A stretch of DNA of 64,000 nucleotides from positions 1,240,001-1,304,000 of the forward strand of contig NC_092404.1 of NCBI RefSeq assembly GCF_009017415.1. Reading direction: 5' to 3'. The translations under genes and the position numbers were made by a program. Source of the DNA: Aspergillus flavus. Lineage: Eukaryota; Ascomycota; Eurotiomycetes; Eurotiales; Aspergillaceae. A model generated the notes under the pieces. The model did no database searches and was not told the DNA's origin. It worked only from the letters and a program-made list of their open reading frames with translations. Below, one piece after another: positions 10,146 to 21,624 of this stretch; position 1 is the first letter of the stretch; the number at the start of each line of letters is the position of its first letter.

Positions 10146-10849
10146 GCTTGGCTCTTTTTCTTGGTTATGTGATTGATGTATTATGTATTTAGAGGCTGAT
10201 CTGATAGAAGGTCTTCACGGGACGCTAAATTAGCATGAGTATAGATATAGCATAGCGAGATGAATGTATTGTTATGAAATAAACTGCTCTTATAATAATG
10301 TGTAGATTTAGCTGGATAGGTGATTTTGTTATCGCAACTCGGATGACCAACAAATATATATTCATTCGAGTCATGCAAGATATGTAGCAAACGCATTGAG
10401 AGACGTACATTATGGACCGCACTATAAGCACACCTAGATTTTAATATAAGTAATACCTAGAAGTGTCTAATTAAAAAGGCCATTGCTACACGCATTGTCA
10501 CGGACAGCGTTCAAGGTATACGTTGAATTAGGGCTAACGGACGACATATGATCAAGACGTAGCTTATGTGGGTCACAAACGGCCTCGGCTCAATTCGTTT
10601 TAATTACTTAATAAAATAATTTCAAGTATGACAGCCCTACCTAGTAGGTCATATGCCTAAAAAAAAAAAAAACAAGGAAAAGAAGAAGAAAAAATTGGGC
10701 GATGGCCGATGGCCGAGGCTGAATCAGCAAAGAATCCCCACCACGTCGGCAAACGTCGGCCATCAGTGCCATTGGACTACAGCATATCCTCTTCGACGGC
10801 CACGTTCAATTAAAATTTACGATGGACAAGTCTCATAGGCGCAAAAATC
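10146..10849. other. intergenic region upstream of the Zn2Cys6 gene
   Basis: AT-rich, without ORFs of coding quality, and with a 12-13-base A run near 10659. The 3' part contains the repeated CGG-type motifs listed separately. Confidence 0.55.
10701..10764 (+). promoter_or_regulatory. cluster of CGG/CCG half-sites upstream of the Zn2Cys6 regulator
   Basis: GATGGCC occurs twice in direct tandem (10701-10713) and GTCGGC twice with a 4-base spacer (10745-10750, 10755-10760), the second running into GGCCATC. Zn2Cys6 proteins bind CGG-type half-sites, so an autoregulatory element is possible; this is inference only. Confidence 0.3.
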
Positions 10850-13296
10850 ATGTCTGCCCGTCCCTATCGCTCTAAAAGGCACCGCCCTTGCGATCAATGC
10901 CGTGAAAGGAAGCTCGGGTGCCAGACGGACGGCGGACTACCGTGTGTACGCTGTCGTTCGGCCGATCTGCCCTGTACTTTCGAGCATCCACCCCCCAAGA
11001 GGCCTCGACGTGAGTCGTCGGGTCATATGGGTGATCATTCCGGTTCTGTAGCATCATCTATTGATCCGGAATCATCCTTTTTGCCCCCGTCATGGGAGGA
11101 GCCGTCCAACCATCCTGCGTCTCATCTTCCCTCCCGCGGTGCTTCTGTCAACCCTGCAGTCCACCAACCAGCCTTTGCTCCGCTGGAGGATGTGCCTACG
11201 AATGGGGCCGTCTCCCCTGCTGTATCGGGCCACCTGGTTACAGTTGGCCGATCTCCCACGCAGTTTGTGCAAAGCCTTGACCAGCTCGAAGGCTTTTCGG
11301 CCCATTTGTTTGGGGCGTCTGCCGAGTCCGACCCTTGGCTCCTTCGGCATTGCTCCTTTGATGATGCCGGTGTGAAGTGCTTCTACAAGGTCCACTTTCG
11401 TAATGCAGGCGGTGTTCCGACGGCGGACAAAATCCCGGTTCATTTCATGCTTGCTGCAGATGATTTGGCTACGTCGGCCAAGCAGGAGACCTCCTGTCGA
11501 TTCAGCGGTGACGCTACCCGGGAAGAGCTCAATCGCTTGGTTCCACACGATTATGGCCAAAGACTGGTGTCTCTGTAGGTTCCGCGCGCCCTGAGTATGA
11601 TGGTCATGTGCTAACTTGGACAGGTTCATCAAATATGTCTGGCCGGCATTGCCGCTTATATCACGCTCTCAGATGGGGCTGACTCCTTCGTGTTCAATAC
11701 CCGAGCCATGGGCCTTAGAGCGCACGCCGGTGCATTTGCTTGCAGCGGTCTATGCATCTGCTCTGCCTTTTGCCGCCCATGACGATTATCTGTGCGTGCT
11801 GCAAACATATAACGCCCCCCCGGCGGACAGGCTCTGGCGGATGGCCTATGAGCTAATTTCCGAGGAGATCCACACACCACACCTGGCTGTTCTGCAGACG
11901 GCCTTGTTGTACCTGCATCGGCCACTGGACGAGGCCCGGGCCAGCATCGCTGACACCCCATTTGTCTGGTCATTTGTCGGCACCATTGTGGGCCTAGCCG
12001 AATCACTGGGGCTGCACATTGAATGTCGTATGTGGGGGATACCCGCCTGGGAGAAGCGTCTGCGTCGCCGGCTGTGGTGGGCCATCTATGCCGAAGACAA
12101 ATGGCGCAGCTTGCTGATGGGTCGTCCGCCGTATATTCATCGGAGTGAATGGGACGTCAGTGAGCTGGATGGAGCAGACTTCCTCTACCACACCAGGGGT
12201 GCTTCTTCATCGTCATCCGGGGTCCACCAACCACAAGATCCGGTGCCTTTTCGCTACCTGGTGGACCTGTCTGGCATTGCAGAACAGATCTATGAATCAT
12301 TTTAGTAAGTATACGAGGACAGCGCCTATTTTAGCGCATACTAACAGATAACCAGCACCCTCCGCAAATCACAATACCTCTCAGAAAGGTTCCGTGTCTC
12401 ACACGACACCGGCCGGCCACTGCTGGAGAAGCTAAATGACTGGTACTCCTCACTACCGGAAAGCTTCCGACTTCCCAACTGGAGTAAATCAGTCAGCGGA
12501 CTCGCGCCATATCCCACATCGATCCACTTCGCCTACCTGATCCTGGTCCTGTTCGTCTACCGGGCGCTCCTTCGGCCAATGGCTCGGTCATCCAGTCCGC
12601 CGTTAATTTTCGATCTGGACGAGATCCCCACGAACCCCTCAGCACTGGATACAGCCATAGACGATTCCCCTGTTCTAGACTTCCTGAACATGCCCGAGAT
12701 CGAGTCCTTCCCTGCAGTGGAGCTGTCCGACCACAGCACGGGCGAGACGACCCTCAACTCGGCGGAGCGCTGCGCTTCGATAGTAATCAGCTTCACTCGG
12801 CGGTTGACGTCGAGTGACTTTACAGGATTCTGGTATTCATGTAAGTCACGTCACACCTGTACCCAATCATCCCTACAGATGGATACTAATCAACGGTCTG
12901 TCCAGGGTCTCGCATCGGCTTCGCAACCGTCTCCAACTTTGCCCTTCTTCTCTTAGTCCAAGCGCCCAATGCCGAGCGAGCAGCAAAGGGTAAACAGCTT
13001 GTTGACTCCTGGCTGCGTGTGCTCCGCTGCCAAAGCCAAAGCTTCCCCATGATGAAGCTTGGCTTGACGCGACTGGACGCCATGCACTGGGTGGGACTTG
13101 GGCAGACATTCGTTCTACCTCAGCATGTGCAAGAGGTAATTCAATCATCGGGGAACTGATTATCTTCGGCCAATTGTTCCTGCCCCAGGTGTACCATGAG
13201 TATGAGGTCGGCAACCGTGTCGGCCATCGGCATCGATGTTGGGACCAGTTCTATAAGTATAAGAATGGGCTCCTGGACGAGGGGTTTTGTAGATAG
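10850..13296 (+). CDS. Zn2Cys6 transcription factor with fungal-specific middle homology domain, 742 aa
   Basis: Five exons: 10850-11574, 11624-12304, 12356-12840, 12906-13135, 13189-13296, all with GT-AG borders and phase kept. The N-terminus carries the binuclear cluster CDQCRERKLGC followed by CVRCRSADLPC (six Cys, residues about 14-42) and a basic KRPRR tail. The middle region contains the fungal_trans-type pattern (LAESLGLHIE, then EKRLRRRLWWAIYAEDKWRS). The segment around DPWLLRHCSF, with IPVHFMLAADDLA after it, resembles TamA/Dal81-type nitrogen regulators, but the resemblance is weak. Its place between a monooxygenase and a UbiA enzyme makes it a candidate local regulator. The small gene at 13370 begins only 73 bases after its stop. 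Confidence 0.88.
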
Positions 13297-13369
13297 CAGA
13301 TAATAACCGTAGTCACAAACACACAATCAAACTGTACATATAATCCACCTGGACAGAGTCGTGATTAAA

Positions 13370-13791
13370 ATGCCTGGTTTCTTAATCGACCTTCTCAAGC
13401 GCAACAAGGCTCCAGAACCCAAGCAGCCACTGGATGCTCTGCAGGACTCAGCCTCGGAAATGACGTTAATCGAGTAAGTTAACCATACTGGTTTCTTTCT
13501 TGTTTATCTTTCAAATACAATGCTGACAGGATGACAGGAAAGCAAAAGCGAGACCGTGTCACGTCCAAAAGAACAAAAACAGAACAACAAACACCCATTT
13601 CAATCGTAAGTCATGTCTACGTATATATATTGCTAGCTCTGGCTAACGAGTATTACTAGCGGCTGATCTTTGTTTCGGCTCATGCTGCCGGAACTGATGG
13701 AATGGTGAGGTTTTTCACCTTGCGTGGAAGGGGGCCTCGTGGAACTATCGCCGTCGACATACTCAACCCAACCAGTTCCTACCTAAGCTAA
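13370..13791 (+). CDS. small spliced gene of unknown function, 103 aa
   Basis: Not visible as a single ORF. Exons 13370-13473, 13530-13605 and 13660-13791 join into 104 in-frame codons including the stop. Both introns have GTAAGT donors, good branch sites (TGCTGAC, GGCTAAC) and CAG/TAG acceptors, and both junctions keep an open frame, which is unlikely by chance. The N-terminal half is polar and charged (KAPEPKQPLDALQDS, then a Lys/Arg/Gln-rich part). The C-terminal half has a short hydrophobic stretch (IRLIFVSAHAAG). No family was recognised. It starts 73 bases after the regulator's stop and its 3' end overlaps the end of the convergent UbiA gene by 9 bases. A GTGAGG at 13706 could be another donor, so the C-terminus is less certain. 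Confidence 0.6.
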
Positions 13792-14889
13792 GATCGAGAT
13801 CGAGATCTTTTCCGTCATTTGCCAAAAAGACAAATAACAGATCATGGTATACGCCGCCAACATATAAAACCGTTTATAGGTTTTGCGATCGAAGGCAACG
13901 CCACCGTGCCAGACACACCGGAATCCAACTATGCATGCGAAGATATTATGCAGGAAGCCTGTTATGACGAGTCCCGCTACCGTCCATCGTTGACTCGGGA
14001 GGGAAGAGCCCTGTATATAAGAAGCCGTGGCAATGAGGAGCACGGCGCCCGACCCGATGACTAGCATTGCGGTGCCTGCCCGGAGGAGCCGTTCCCCCTT
14101 GGGTCCAACCACGACTGGAAGCGTCCGTCTCTTCATCCGTTTGTCACCCTCGGCATCATGGAACTCCTGCATGTGTACCGTGGTCACCACCCACAAGGAG
14201 AAGAGTAGGAGGATATGCTTCGGCATGACCGGGAACGACGGGATCTCGCTGTGAACGATGGTGTCCACGAGTCGGAACATGTTGTAGGCGCCGATGGACG
14301 CAAAAGCGTTCCGGAAGATCCAGTGATTGATCTTCGGCCAGACATAGCAGAAATACACCCAGGCTTGGTATGCTCCGAAGAGGCCGGCTGCTTCCGGGCC
14401 CGCGAGGTGGCTGGCGATGACGGGGCAAATGGCCCAGCTGAGGAGCCAGCGTCTATAGGCGCCGGGAATGCAGAGGAAGCCTGCTGGGATCGGTCGGTGC
14501 GGCTTGTTGGCGATGTCTTCATCGACGGAGAGGACTTGATTCACGATTTCGAATACGTATAGGTGGCAGATGAAGCAGATAAAGGTCTTGAGGAGTACTA
14601 GGGCGAGTTGGGTCCAGGGGGTCGTGAGGATGAGGTCCGGTGCAGGCAGGAAACGGGCGATGAGGCCGATGATGGGGAGGACTAGGCCTTCACGGATGTT
14701 GGCACGGAGTAGTCGCTCTGTGATGAGAAATTCATGATGCAGAACTTGGCGAATGGACTCATGGACACCCTTTGGGATTACATGGTCGCTTTTGAGGGGT
14801 TGGATTGTCGATCTGGAGAGGGTCATGCATTGGGTAGTAGTGGTAGGCATTTTGATATTCAGAATATTTGTTAGGATACAATCGATCAA
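13783..14889 (-). CDS. UbiA-family membrane prenyltransferase or terpene cyclase
   Basis: Intronless ORF of 368 codons; a second ATG at 14850 (MPTTTTQ) may be the real start. Several hydrophobic helices are visible, as in the UbiA superfamily. The first active-site motif reads NQVLSVDEDIANKPHRPIP, a fungal variant of NDxxDxxxD in which the second and fifth positions are Gln and Ser. The second motif is HDAEGDKRMKRRTLP (DxxxD-like). This form is shared with fungal UbiA proteins of specialised metabolism, including membrane-bound terpene cyclases such as Fma-TC of fumagillin biosynthesis. The enzyme should act on a prenyl diphosphate in an endomembrane; whether it transfers or cyclises cannot be told. 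It is convergent with the small gene and the Zn2Cys6 regulator. Confidence 0.85.
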   Translation of the reverse strand: MIDCILTNILNIKMPTTTTQCMTLSRSTIQPLKSDHVIPKGVHESIRQVLHHEFLITERLLRANIREGLVLPIIGLIARFLPAPDLILTTPWTQLALVLLKTFICFICHLYVFEIVNQVLSVDEDIANKPHRPIPAGFLCIPGAYRRWLLSWAICPVIASHLAGPEAAGLFGAYQAWVYFCYVWPKINHWIFRNAFASIGAYNMFRLVDTIVHSEIPSFPVMPKHILLLFSLWVVTTVHMQEFHDAEGDKRMKRRTLPVVVGPKGERLLRAGTAMLVIGSGAVLLIATASYIQGSSLPSQRWTVAGLVITGFLHNIFACIVGFRCVWHGGVAFDRKTYKRFYMLAAYTMICYLSFWQMTEKISISILA

Positions 14890-16923
14890 TCAATTGAACA
14901 ACCGATGCTCCTCTCCCACAATATTCCAACACTTCATGGGACACACTGCACCACACCTGATATAAACCACGACCCGACATCACGGAGAACCCCCGGGAGC
15001 CAAACCTTAGGGTACATCAGTAGCGTTTCCAGGACTGGCCGACAACTGACCACGTCAAACGGTTAAGCAGGCTACTTTAGCGAACCCCACCTGTCAAATG
15101 CTCAAATGGTAGACCCATTCCGGGGCCGTTTGACGAAAAGAGGCCCTCGTCGATTATCGTGATGAAGCTCGCTAGGACGGATCAACCCTTACCGGGATTT
15201 GGACCGCTGGCGTCCCAGCGGTGCCTTCTAGCGTCTGCAAGTCGTCCATTCAGGTACATTCAGTGGCTCCCTTGTGCCTTCAGTACCAGGCTAGCGCTCA
15301 GGCCTGGTAAAGGCGGGCCCATCGTCGTCCTCGGTTCTGGGCTGGCTACAGCAACGGTCCGTTTGCTAGTTCGAGGTGTCAATCCCGTCCTCTGGGACTC
15401 GAAGTGGATCTCCGCTGCATCCGTACTAAAATGGCGTGAAAATGGGGTTAATCCAGGGTTGACTCCCTGTTATTCCCTGCGTACCTTTCTTTGTCTCTAT
15501 TTTGCATGATGTGGTATTAATGCCTCGTACTTTTTCCACTTGCAAACCCCGTCGTCATAATGATCATTGTTAACCATTCCTTCCTGCCTCGCAGTATGCA
15601 ATTGATATGGCATGATTCTTTCTGTTTCAGGCAGTTTCCAGGCTGAGCACGGTCCACTCGAGTCTCGGCTGAAGGATTTGGCCGGCCAATCGGTCTGTCC
15701 AGAGAACGAGCGATTTGAGTATCTAATGCGTTGTCAGCCAATCTTTCGGGTCAAAGATAATGCTGATCATGAGGATCAGACACTCCGTCGGGTATTCTCA
15801 CCGTAGAAAATGGGAAGGGATCAGCAGTTGCATACTTCATGTATTGATAACATCAGTATAGGATCAATCCTTGATTTCTGCCATGAATGCATAGCAAACG
15901 GTCCTTTCACGCATCTTATGATGTAACCCTAATCCACTATAATTTATAATCCATGTTCTTAGAACTGCAAGTGTTCCCGCCAAACCATTATATCAACGGT
16001 TGGTATGCGCAGGTCTAGGTAACGGGCAAACGCCGAGCGTCTTTAGAGTTGAAGACCCCTCCAACGCTTCGCTGTACGGTGACTAGTCTGGCAAATAGTT
16101 TCAATTCATTGGGTAAGATTTTGACAAATACTTTTGCTGCCCGTCGTTTGCCTTCTTCTTCGAAGGATCGAACCTATGCTTAGTGTTCATAATTCTCTTG
16201 TTCATGGGCCGCACAGGACAGGATCCTGCGGAGAGTGCATTATGCAATGCACTTTTGGTGTCAGGCTTGACAGCGGGATTTGAACCGAGGAAAGTTGACT
16301 GGTGGCTTCACGCGCCTTTATCGATGTCCGTGCTAATCGAATGGTGCTTGGCTGTTTCCTGATACTTGTGAAAGGACGCTGGTGACTAGCGATCGAAATC
16401 GGCTAGCTATCCATCGATGACCAGACACGTCAACCTCTGAAAATCCGGATATCTCGGGTCCCCGTGCTTTGTTAGGCTTGCAGGTGCTGCTCCTTGAAGA
16501 ACTCTATCACCTGGGGCTTAGTGCTACATCATTCAGAAATAAGAATCCTGTAGCAGGCAGCTTGTACAGCTTGTACAGCATATACTGCATGCATAGGCAT
16601 ATGTAGGGGTAATTGTGTCTGTGATGTCATGACAGAGAACATAATAAACTTCGCTCAGCTCACCAGACTCATCCAAGTCTTTTGTGGTAAGTATGCGTGA
16701 CTTGTCATATAGCACAGGCTCATGGGTGGGGATATTTTCTTGAGGCCTTGGGCATCAATTACTGTTTGACGGGGATTAAGGAGATAAGAGATCACCTGAA
16801 GATAAGATCAAATCATCATCGCCGTCATTCATCCATCCATTCATCATCAATTTCCATCTCAACCCCGCGGGTTCACTTAAGAAATGTCGCAACTGAACCC
16901 TTCCCTGCCCTCTATTTGCTTCA
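14890..16923. other. 2.0-kb gene-free stretch
   Basis: It contains the UbiA promoter and mostly unstructured sequence. An open frame at 15159-15509 (+) has no coding character that I trust. Stretches resembling tRNA T-arms around 16160 and 16275 do not fold as tRNAs. No repeats or transposon ends were seen apart from a short CAGCTTGTA duplication near 16560. Confidence 0.5.
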
Positions 16924-18395
16924 ATGCCCCCTTCTAGCGTAAGTGGTCTATAGAAAACTTACTTCCTAACAATAACAACCATCTAACTACCCAATCGCAG
17001 ACACCTTTTCGCGTTCCCTCTTCTCGTCGTCCCAATTCCTCCTCTCGGCCCAGTGCTGGTTCCCAATTCGCGTCAACACCCCGTTTCGTTCTCTCCCAGC
17101 AGACTCATAGCTCAAATGCACGAATACATGGCAAAGATGATCTCATAGATGACGATGGATCTCAATCCACCCCTATCGCGAATACACAGGCTGCCAAAAG
17201 AGATCAAGACCTTCGACCAACCCAGCGCCAGAAAGAGATAATTGAAGACTCTGATGACGAACTAGAATACAATGAATCCAGACCCTCACACAATGACATC
17301 ACCGGGAGTCCAGATCCGGATAGTAGTTCACCAGGCGACGCAGGCGAACTGGAGGCCGAATTCGAAGCTCTCTTTGGACCGACGACAACACGGACAAAGC
17401 GAAGGCGTGCATCGCTTGACCCACAAACACCCTTCACCCAGAGAAGGAAACACGATGATGATATAATTCAGACGTCTTCCCCGGAAGTACTATCGCCTAC
17501 TAAGGACCGTACTCGACTACAAATTCAAACTCCGAACCAGACATATCCCGAGATAAACCCTCAGCAAACGACCACTACTCCCCAACCTTCAACACCAGCA
17601 ACCATCAAGCCCACCGTCCGCAACAACCCTCGCTTCATGCTATCAGCCTCCCAGGCATTCCCAAGCACACAGCCCCAGTCAAGCGCTCGACCGACCCCAT
17701 TCGCAACACCGGCGCCGACTTCTCCGCCCCCGAAACGGAAACCGACATTCGTTCTGCCGCGCTCACCGTCCCCATCCCAGGCCCCTGAAGACCCCTCCGC
17801 CATCCCTACCCCATTCTCTCCTTCATCTCACACGCTCCGTCGTCGTGGCCGTGCCCGCTCCTCGGCCCCTAGTTATCTACCCGGCGGCATGGCAGCCGAA
17901 GTGCGCAGCTGGATCTTAGAATTGAGCACCAAGCGAGAACAGATGCAGATGAACTACCGAAACCGCACTGGAGCCGGCCTGGATCTGCAGAGATACCTTC
18001 TAGTCGTTCGTATTGCGGATATTCGTCAGTCTACCCTCGCTAGTTCCGGACCGCTTGCTTTTGTACGAGGCCAACCTGTGACGTCACTAGATGATGAAGA
18101 GGACGCTTCTGGTCATCGTGAGGGCAGTGGGATGAAAAATATTCTTCTTTTAGGGACCCCGCGCTCTCAGTCGGCTGGAGTGTCGTCGCAGCATCCAGAT
18201 GCTAGTCGTGTTCCTGAGCTTGTTGGGGGGAATGTGGTGGGTGTTCATCGGGGATTGGTCTGGGAGTTAGATTTGGAGGATAGGCTGGCTGGATATGGTA
18301 CACACAGCGATCCCGAAAGGGATGGGCACGGGCAATCTGGGACCACGACGAAGTGGCTCGTCTGTATGGAGTGGGATCTGATATCAGTTCAGTAG
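16924..18395 (+). CDS. unknown protein, disordered N-terminus and conserved-looking C-terminal domain, 469 aa
   Basis: A 15-base first coding exon (16924-16938, MPPSS) joins 17001-18395. The first about 300 residues are Ser/Thr/Pro-rich and disordered, with acidic patches (EDSDDELE, EAEFEALFG) and basic KRRR/RRK stretches that could be nuclear signals. The motif RFVLSQQ/RFMLSASQAF/FVLPRS recurs three times. The C-terminal about 170 residues (from AAEVRSWILELSTKREQ) have alternating hydrophobic strands (RYLLVVRIADI, GLVWELDL, WLVCMEWDLI) like a small beta-barrel. The overall look is of a nuclear, DNA-transaction-type protein, but no family was recognised. The gene converges on the Sgd1-like gene, 262 bases apart. 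Confidence 0.78.
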
Positions 18396-18657
18396 ATTGA
18401 TGGATGATGATGATCGGGATTATGTCCTGATGGCTTTTTACGACTGTATATGTATACTACGCATGATACCCTGGACTTCACATCGTTATCTGTGAATGTT
18501 TCCTCCACCGTGGGAGAGGTCTATACATTTCGTTCGATGACATATTATACAAAGAATCAGAGCACAAAGTCTAATGCAATGCTTTTATCCAACAAGCCAC
18601 ACATCCCATATCAAAGACAACCATACGCCAAAAGCAACCTCAACAGTCATAGACAAA

Positions 18658-21259
18658 TCAGTCAAACCCAGCCGTTTCCTTCGAGACAACCTTCAAAGCA
18701 TCAACCGCAACATTACAACCCCACTTGACCAACTTCTGTTCCTTCCCAGAAACAACGTCCGACTTGGCCACGACCTTACGTAGGAAGAAGATCAGGCCCT
18801 TGACAATCTGAGGCGTCTCACGGGTACGAATGAAGATTTCCATCAGAGCCTTCTCATCCTTCTCGTCGTCGGATTTCTTGGCGTGCTTTTTGCCACGTTT
18901 CTGCTTTTGGGATTGCTGGATGACGCTGATAAGGAGGAGCTCGACGAAGGTCTTGGATTTGGGCTGGAGGTATGCGAAGTTGAGGGTCTTTAGGATGCCC
19001 AGGTTGAGGGTGTTGTCTGCGATGAGGCTGCCGTACATCTTTGCGAGGTTGACGATGGCTTTCATGGGGAGTTGGTTCTGTTCGTCCTCATCAAAGTCGG
19101 CGTCATCTTCTTCGTCCATGTCGCCTGTTTCGCCCATGCGCTTGAAGATGTTCCAGAGTGTGAACATGAAGGAGACTTTGAGGCGGCGGCCTGATTCGCC
19201 GCAGAGGCGACGCGCGATTAAGGTGTAGTATGGGTTGTAGGCCTCTTCTTCCATGGAGCAATGGGTTAGTACGCGCGGGATTTCGTATTCTTGTGCTTTC
19301 TTCAGGCGGAGTTTGAGAAGTCGGACGTGCGCGTCTTGGTAGTCTGTTGCGGACATGATGGCGACGAAGATGGAGCGTCGGACATCTGTGTTCATTCGGT
19401 GGGCTTTTGCGAGGTTGACGAAGTCTGGTTCTCCGTCGCTATCTTCCTCTTCTGCGGCAGCAGGGTTCTGCTGGTCCGCTGGGAGGTTGGAGAGTTCCTG
19501 GCGAGCGGAGACTAGCGGGTCCTCCCTCCAGCTTGCGCCGACGAGCCACCATTTTCCTTTTTTCGAGGAGTTGTGAATGTCGTCTCGCGAGATGCTTATG
19601 GGTTCGGTGGCACGGATAACTCGGGAGTTGTTCAGAGATCCTAGGATTTTGCGCATTTTCGTAATGTGCTCCGTGGTTACACTGGAGCCGACTCCGGCCT
19701 TTAGCTTGTTGTTTTTAAGGTCGGTGATTGTGTCAATCATGAACTTCGTGCGCACGGAGAGAGATGCTTCGCCAGCCTTGGCTACTGCCGGCTGGATAAG
19801 AAGAACGATGTCTTTCAGAGATGACGGGTCGTCTTGTCTGAGTTGCGGTCCGGAATCTATTACTGTTAGTTTGTTGCGTCCAGGCACGTATGACGTGACA
19901 CTTACTCCTGATGATCTTGAGGAGTAATTCGGTATTCTCCTCAGTGATGTCTTGCAAAAAGATGCGAATATAATCGAAGATTAAGGTACTGGAGATGACA
20001 TGGAAGTTGTAAAGTTGCGCGAGAAGAGAGACGAGGTTGAGGGACTCTTTCCCTTCGAAGCTGCCACGCTCATCGCCGCGGGCATCGAATGTTTCAACTA
20101 TCTTTTGGACGAGTTCGGCGCCAAAGTCCGTTCCAACAATTTTGTATACAGCAGCGATGAATCCTGCGTGGAGAATTAGGAACGTATCCTGAAGGGCGGA
20201 CCGTTCGCAAATGAGGCCGAAAAGTAGATTTATCAGTGTCGTAGTTACTTCTTTTCGTGGGTACTCCCGGTAGAGCTTTTCATACTCGCCCAGAATAGAG
20301 ACTAGATTGGCCTCGGACAATTTATTCAGATGTCCTTGAGCCTGTCTCCTTAGTCGAACGAGAGACTCTGACTCGGACCCGGATGCAGCCCGCAACGACG
20401 GAGGGATATATTTCTGTGGACGATTCTCGTTTGTTTCTGCGACAGGGGCGACATATGGGTTTTCTCGTTTCTTCGGGACGGGCTTCTCCTCTTCGCTTTC
20501 TTCGTCATCTTCTTCATCCAGATCGTCGAACATGTCTTCATCTTCGTCAAGGTCATCCATCTCTTCCTCACTTCCCAAGTCACTCCCATCTTCTTCAGAG
20601 TCACTCTCAGGCGCTAAGCCTTGCGCTTTCATCCTCTTATTCCTTAGCCATTCGTCAGCTTCCCTTTTACGCTTCCGACCTTCATCTGCCGACCCCTCGT
20701 CCAAATCGCCTAGCAAGTCGCCGAGACCATCCTCTTCGAAGGACTTTGGAAGTTTCTTCCCTTTCTTCAGTCCGAGCTTTTTCTCCAGCGCAGCAATCTC
20801 GGCTTCGTCTTCGTCGAGCTTTTCTTGAACCGCTTTGGATATTTGACGCGGGCGTATTGTCTCTTCCTCCTCGCTATCACCTTCGGGAGCCGACTTTCCA
20901 GCCTTCGCCTTCTTGAGTATCGGTTTCGGCTGCTGTTTCGCCTGCTTTGCAGCCTTTAACTTAGCAAACACATCCTCCTCGCCAGCTGCGTCCGACTCGG
21001 CTCCAGAACCATCATCGAACCCCTCAAAACCATCTTCATCGTCATAATCATCGTCACGACGGTTCGACCGCTGTCTCCCGCCGTGTTTGGAAACTGGCGC
21101 TCGTTTCGTCTTTTTCTGGTCTCGTTCCTCCCGCCGACGATCTTTCCGAGTCGCAGGACCGTTTTGCCTTCTCTTCTTATCGCCATAGGTATCCTTGATG
21201 CCCAACTCGTCGCGCAGATTCCTCGGTAGCGAGGTCGTATTATGCATCGGACGTGGCAT
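18658..21259 (-). CDS. sgd1: Sgd1/NOM1-like nucleolar protein (MIF4G + MA3)
   Basis: Two exons on the minus strand (21259-19906, 19856-18658; 49-nt intron), 850 aa. The N-terminal third is highly charged, with acidic runs (DDLDEEDDEESEEE) and nuclear-type basic patches. An MIF4G domain starts near residue 320 (VRLRRQAQGHLNKLSEANL, then TLINLLFGLI) and an MA3 domain follows intron 1 (RRSIFVAIMSATDYQDAHVR). This order and the length match yeast Sgd1 and human NOM1, nucleolar factors of small-subunit rRNA processing. The ATG at 21259 (MPRPMHNTTSLPRNLRDELG) is preferred over an upstream in-frame ATG at 21430, because the conserved start region begins here. Confidence 0.93.
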
Positions 21260-21624
21260 TGTGGGCCAATTATCCTGCCTCCGCAGAGTTGTGTTGCTCA
21301 AAGCTCTTGCGCAACGAAACTTTTTTTTATGCCGGGAAGAAAGGTGGGCGGAGTGGAGGCGGAGAGCGATTAAGTCAAGGCGGTGAGTCGCCCTCAACTG
21401 CGGAGGGTTGTCTCGACCGCCCGATGTCAAGATGCTGTTTAGTGTCCAGTTCGAAACTGCAGAACAGAGGGGTCTTTGAGAGTTGTCGATCTTTCAATTA
21501 GCTTGGAATAACCTCCGCTCAGTATATTGTTTGTTGTTGAAGGTATCCACGTCACGGAATAAGACATCCTATCCCGGATACATCGCACACAAGCGAATTT
21601 CATATCGTTCGTCGCAAATCTACA

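Noticed and set aside
15159..15509. 116-codon open frame in the 2-kb gap
   Set aside because: Contains a vaguely nucleotide-binding-like Gly stretch but no other motif and no conserved look.
16140..16330. Sequences resembling tRNA T-arms (GGATCGAACC and GGGATTTGAACC on the plus strand)
   Set aside because: Neither extends to a pairing acceptor stem, D-arm and anticodon arm at tRNA spacing.
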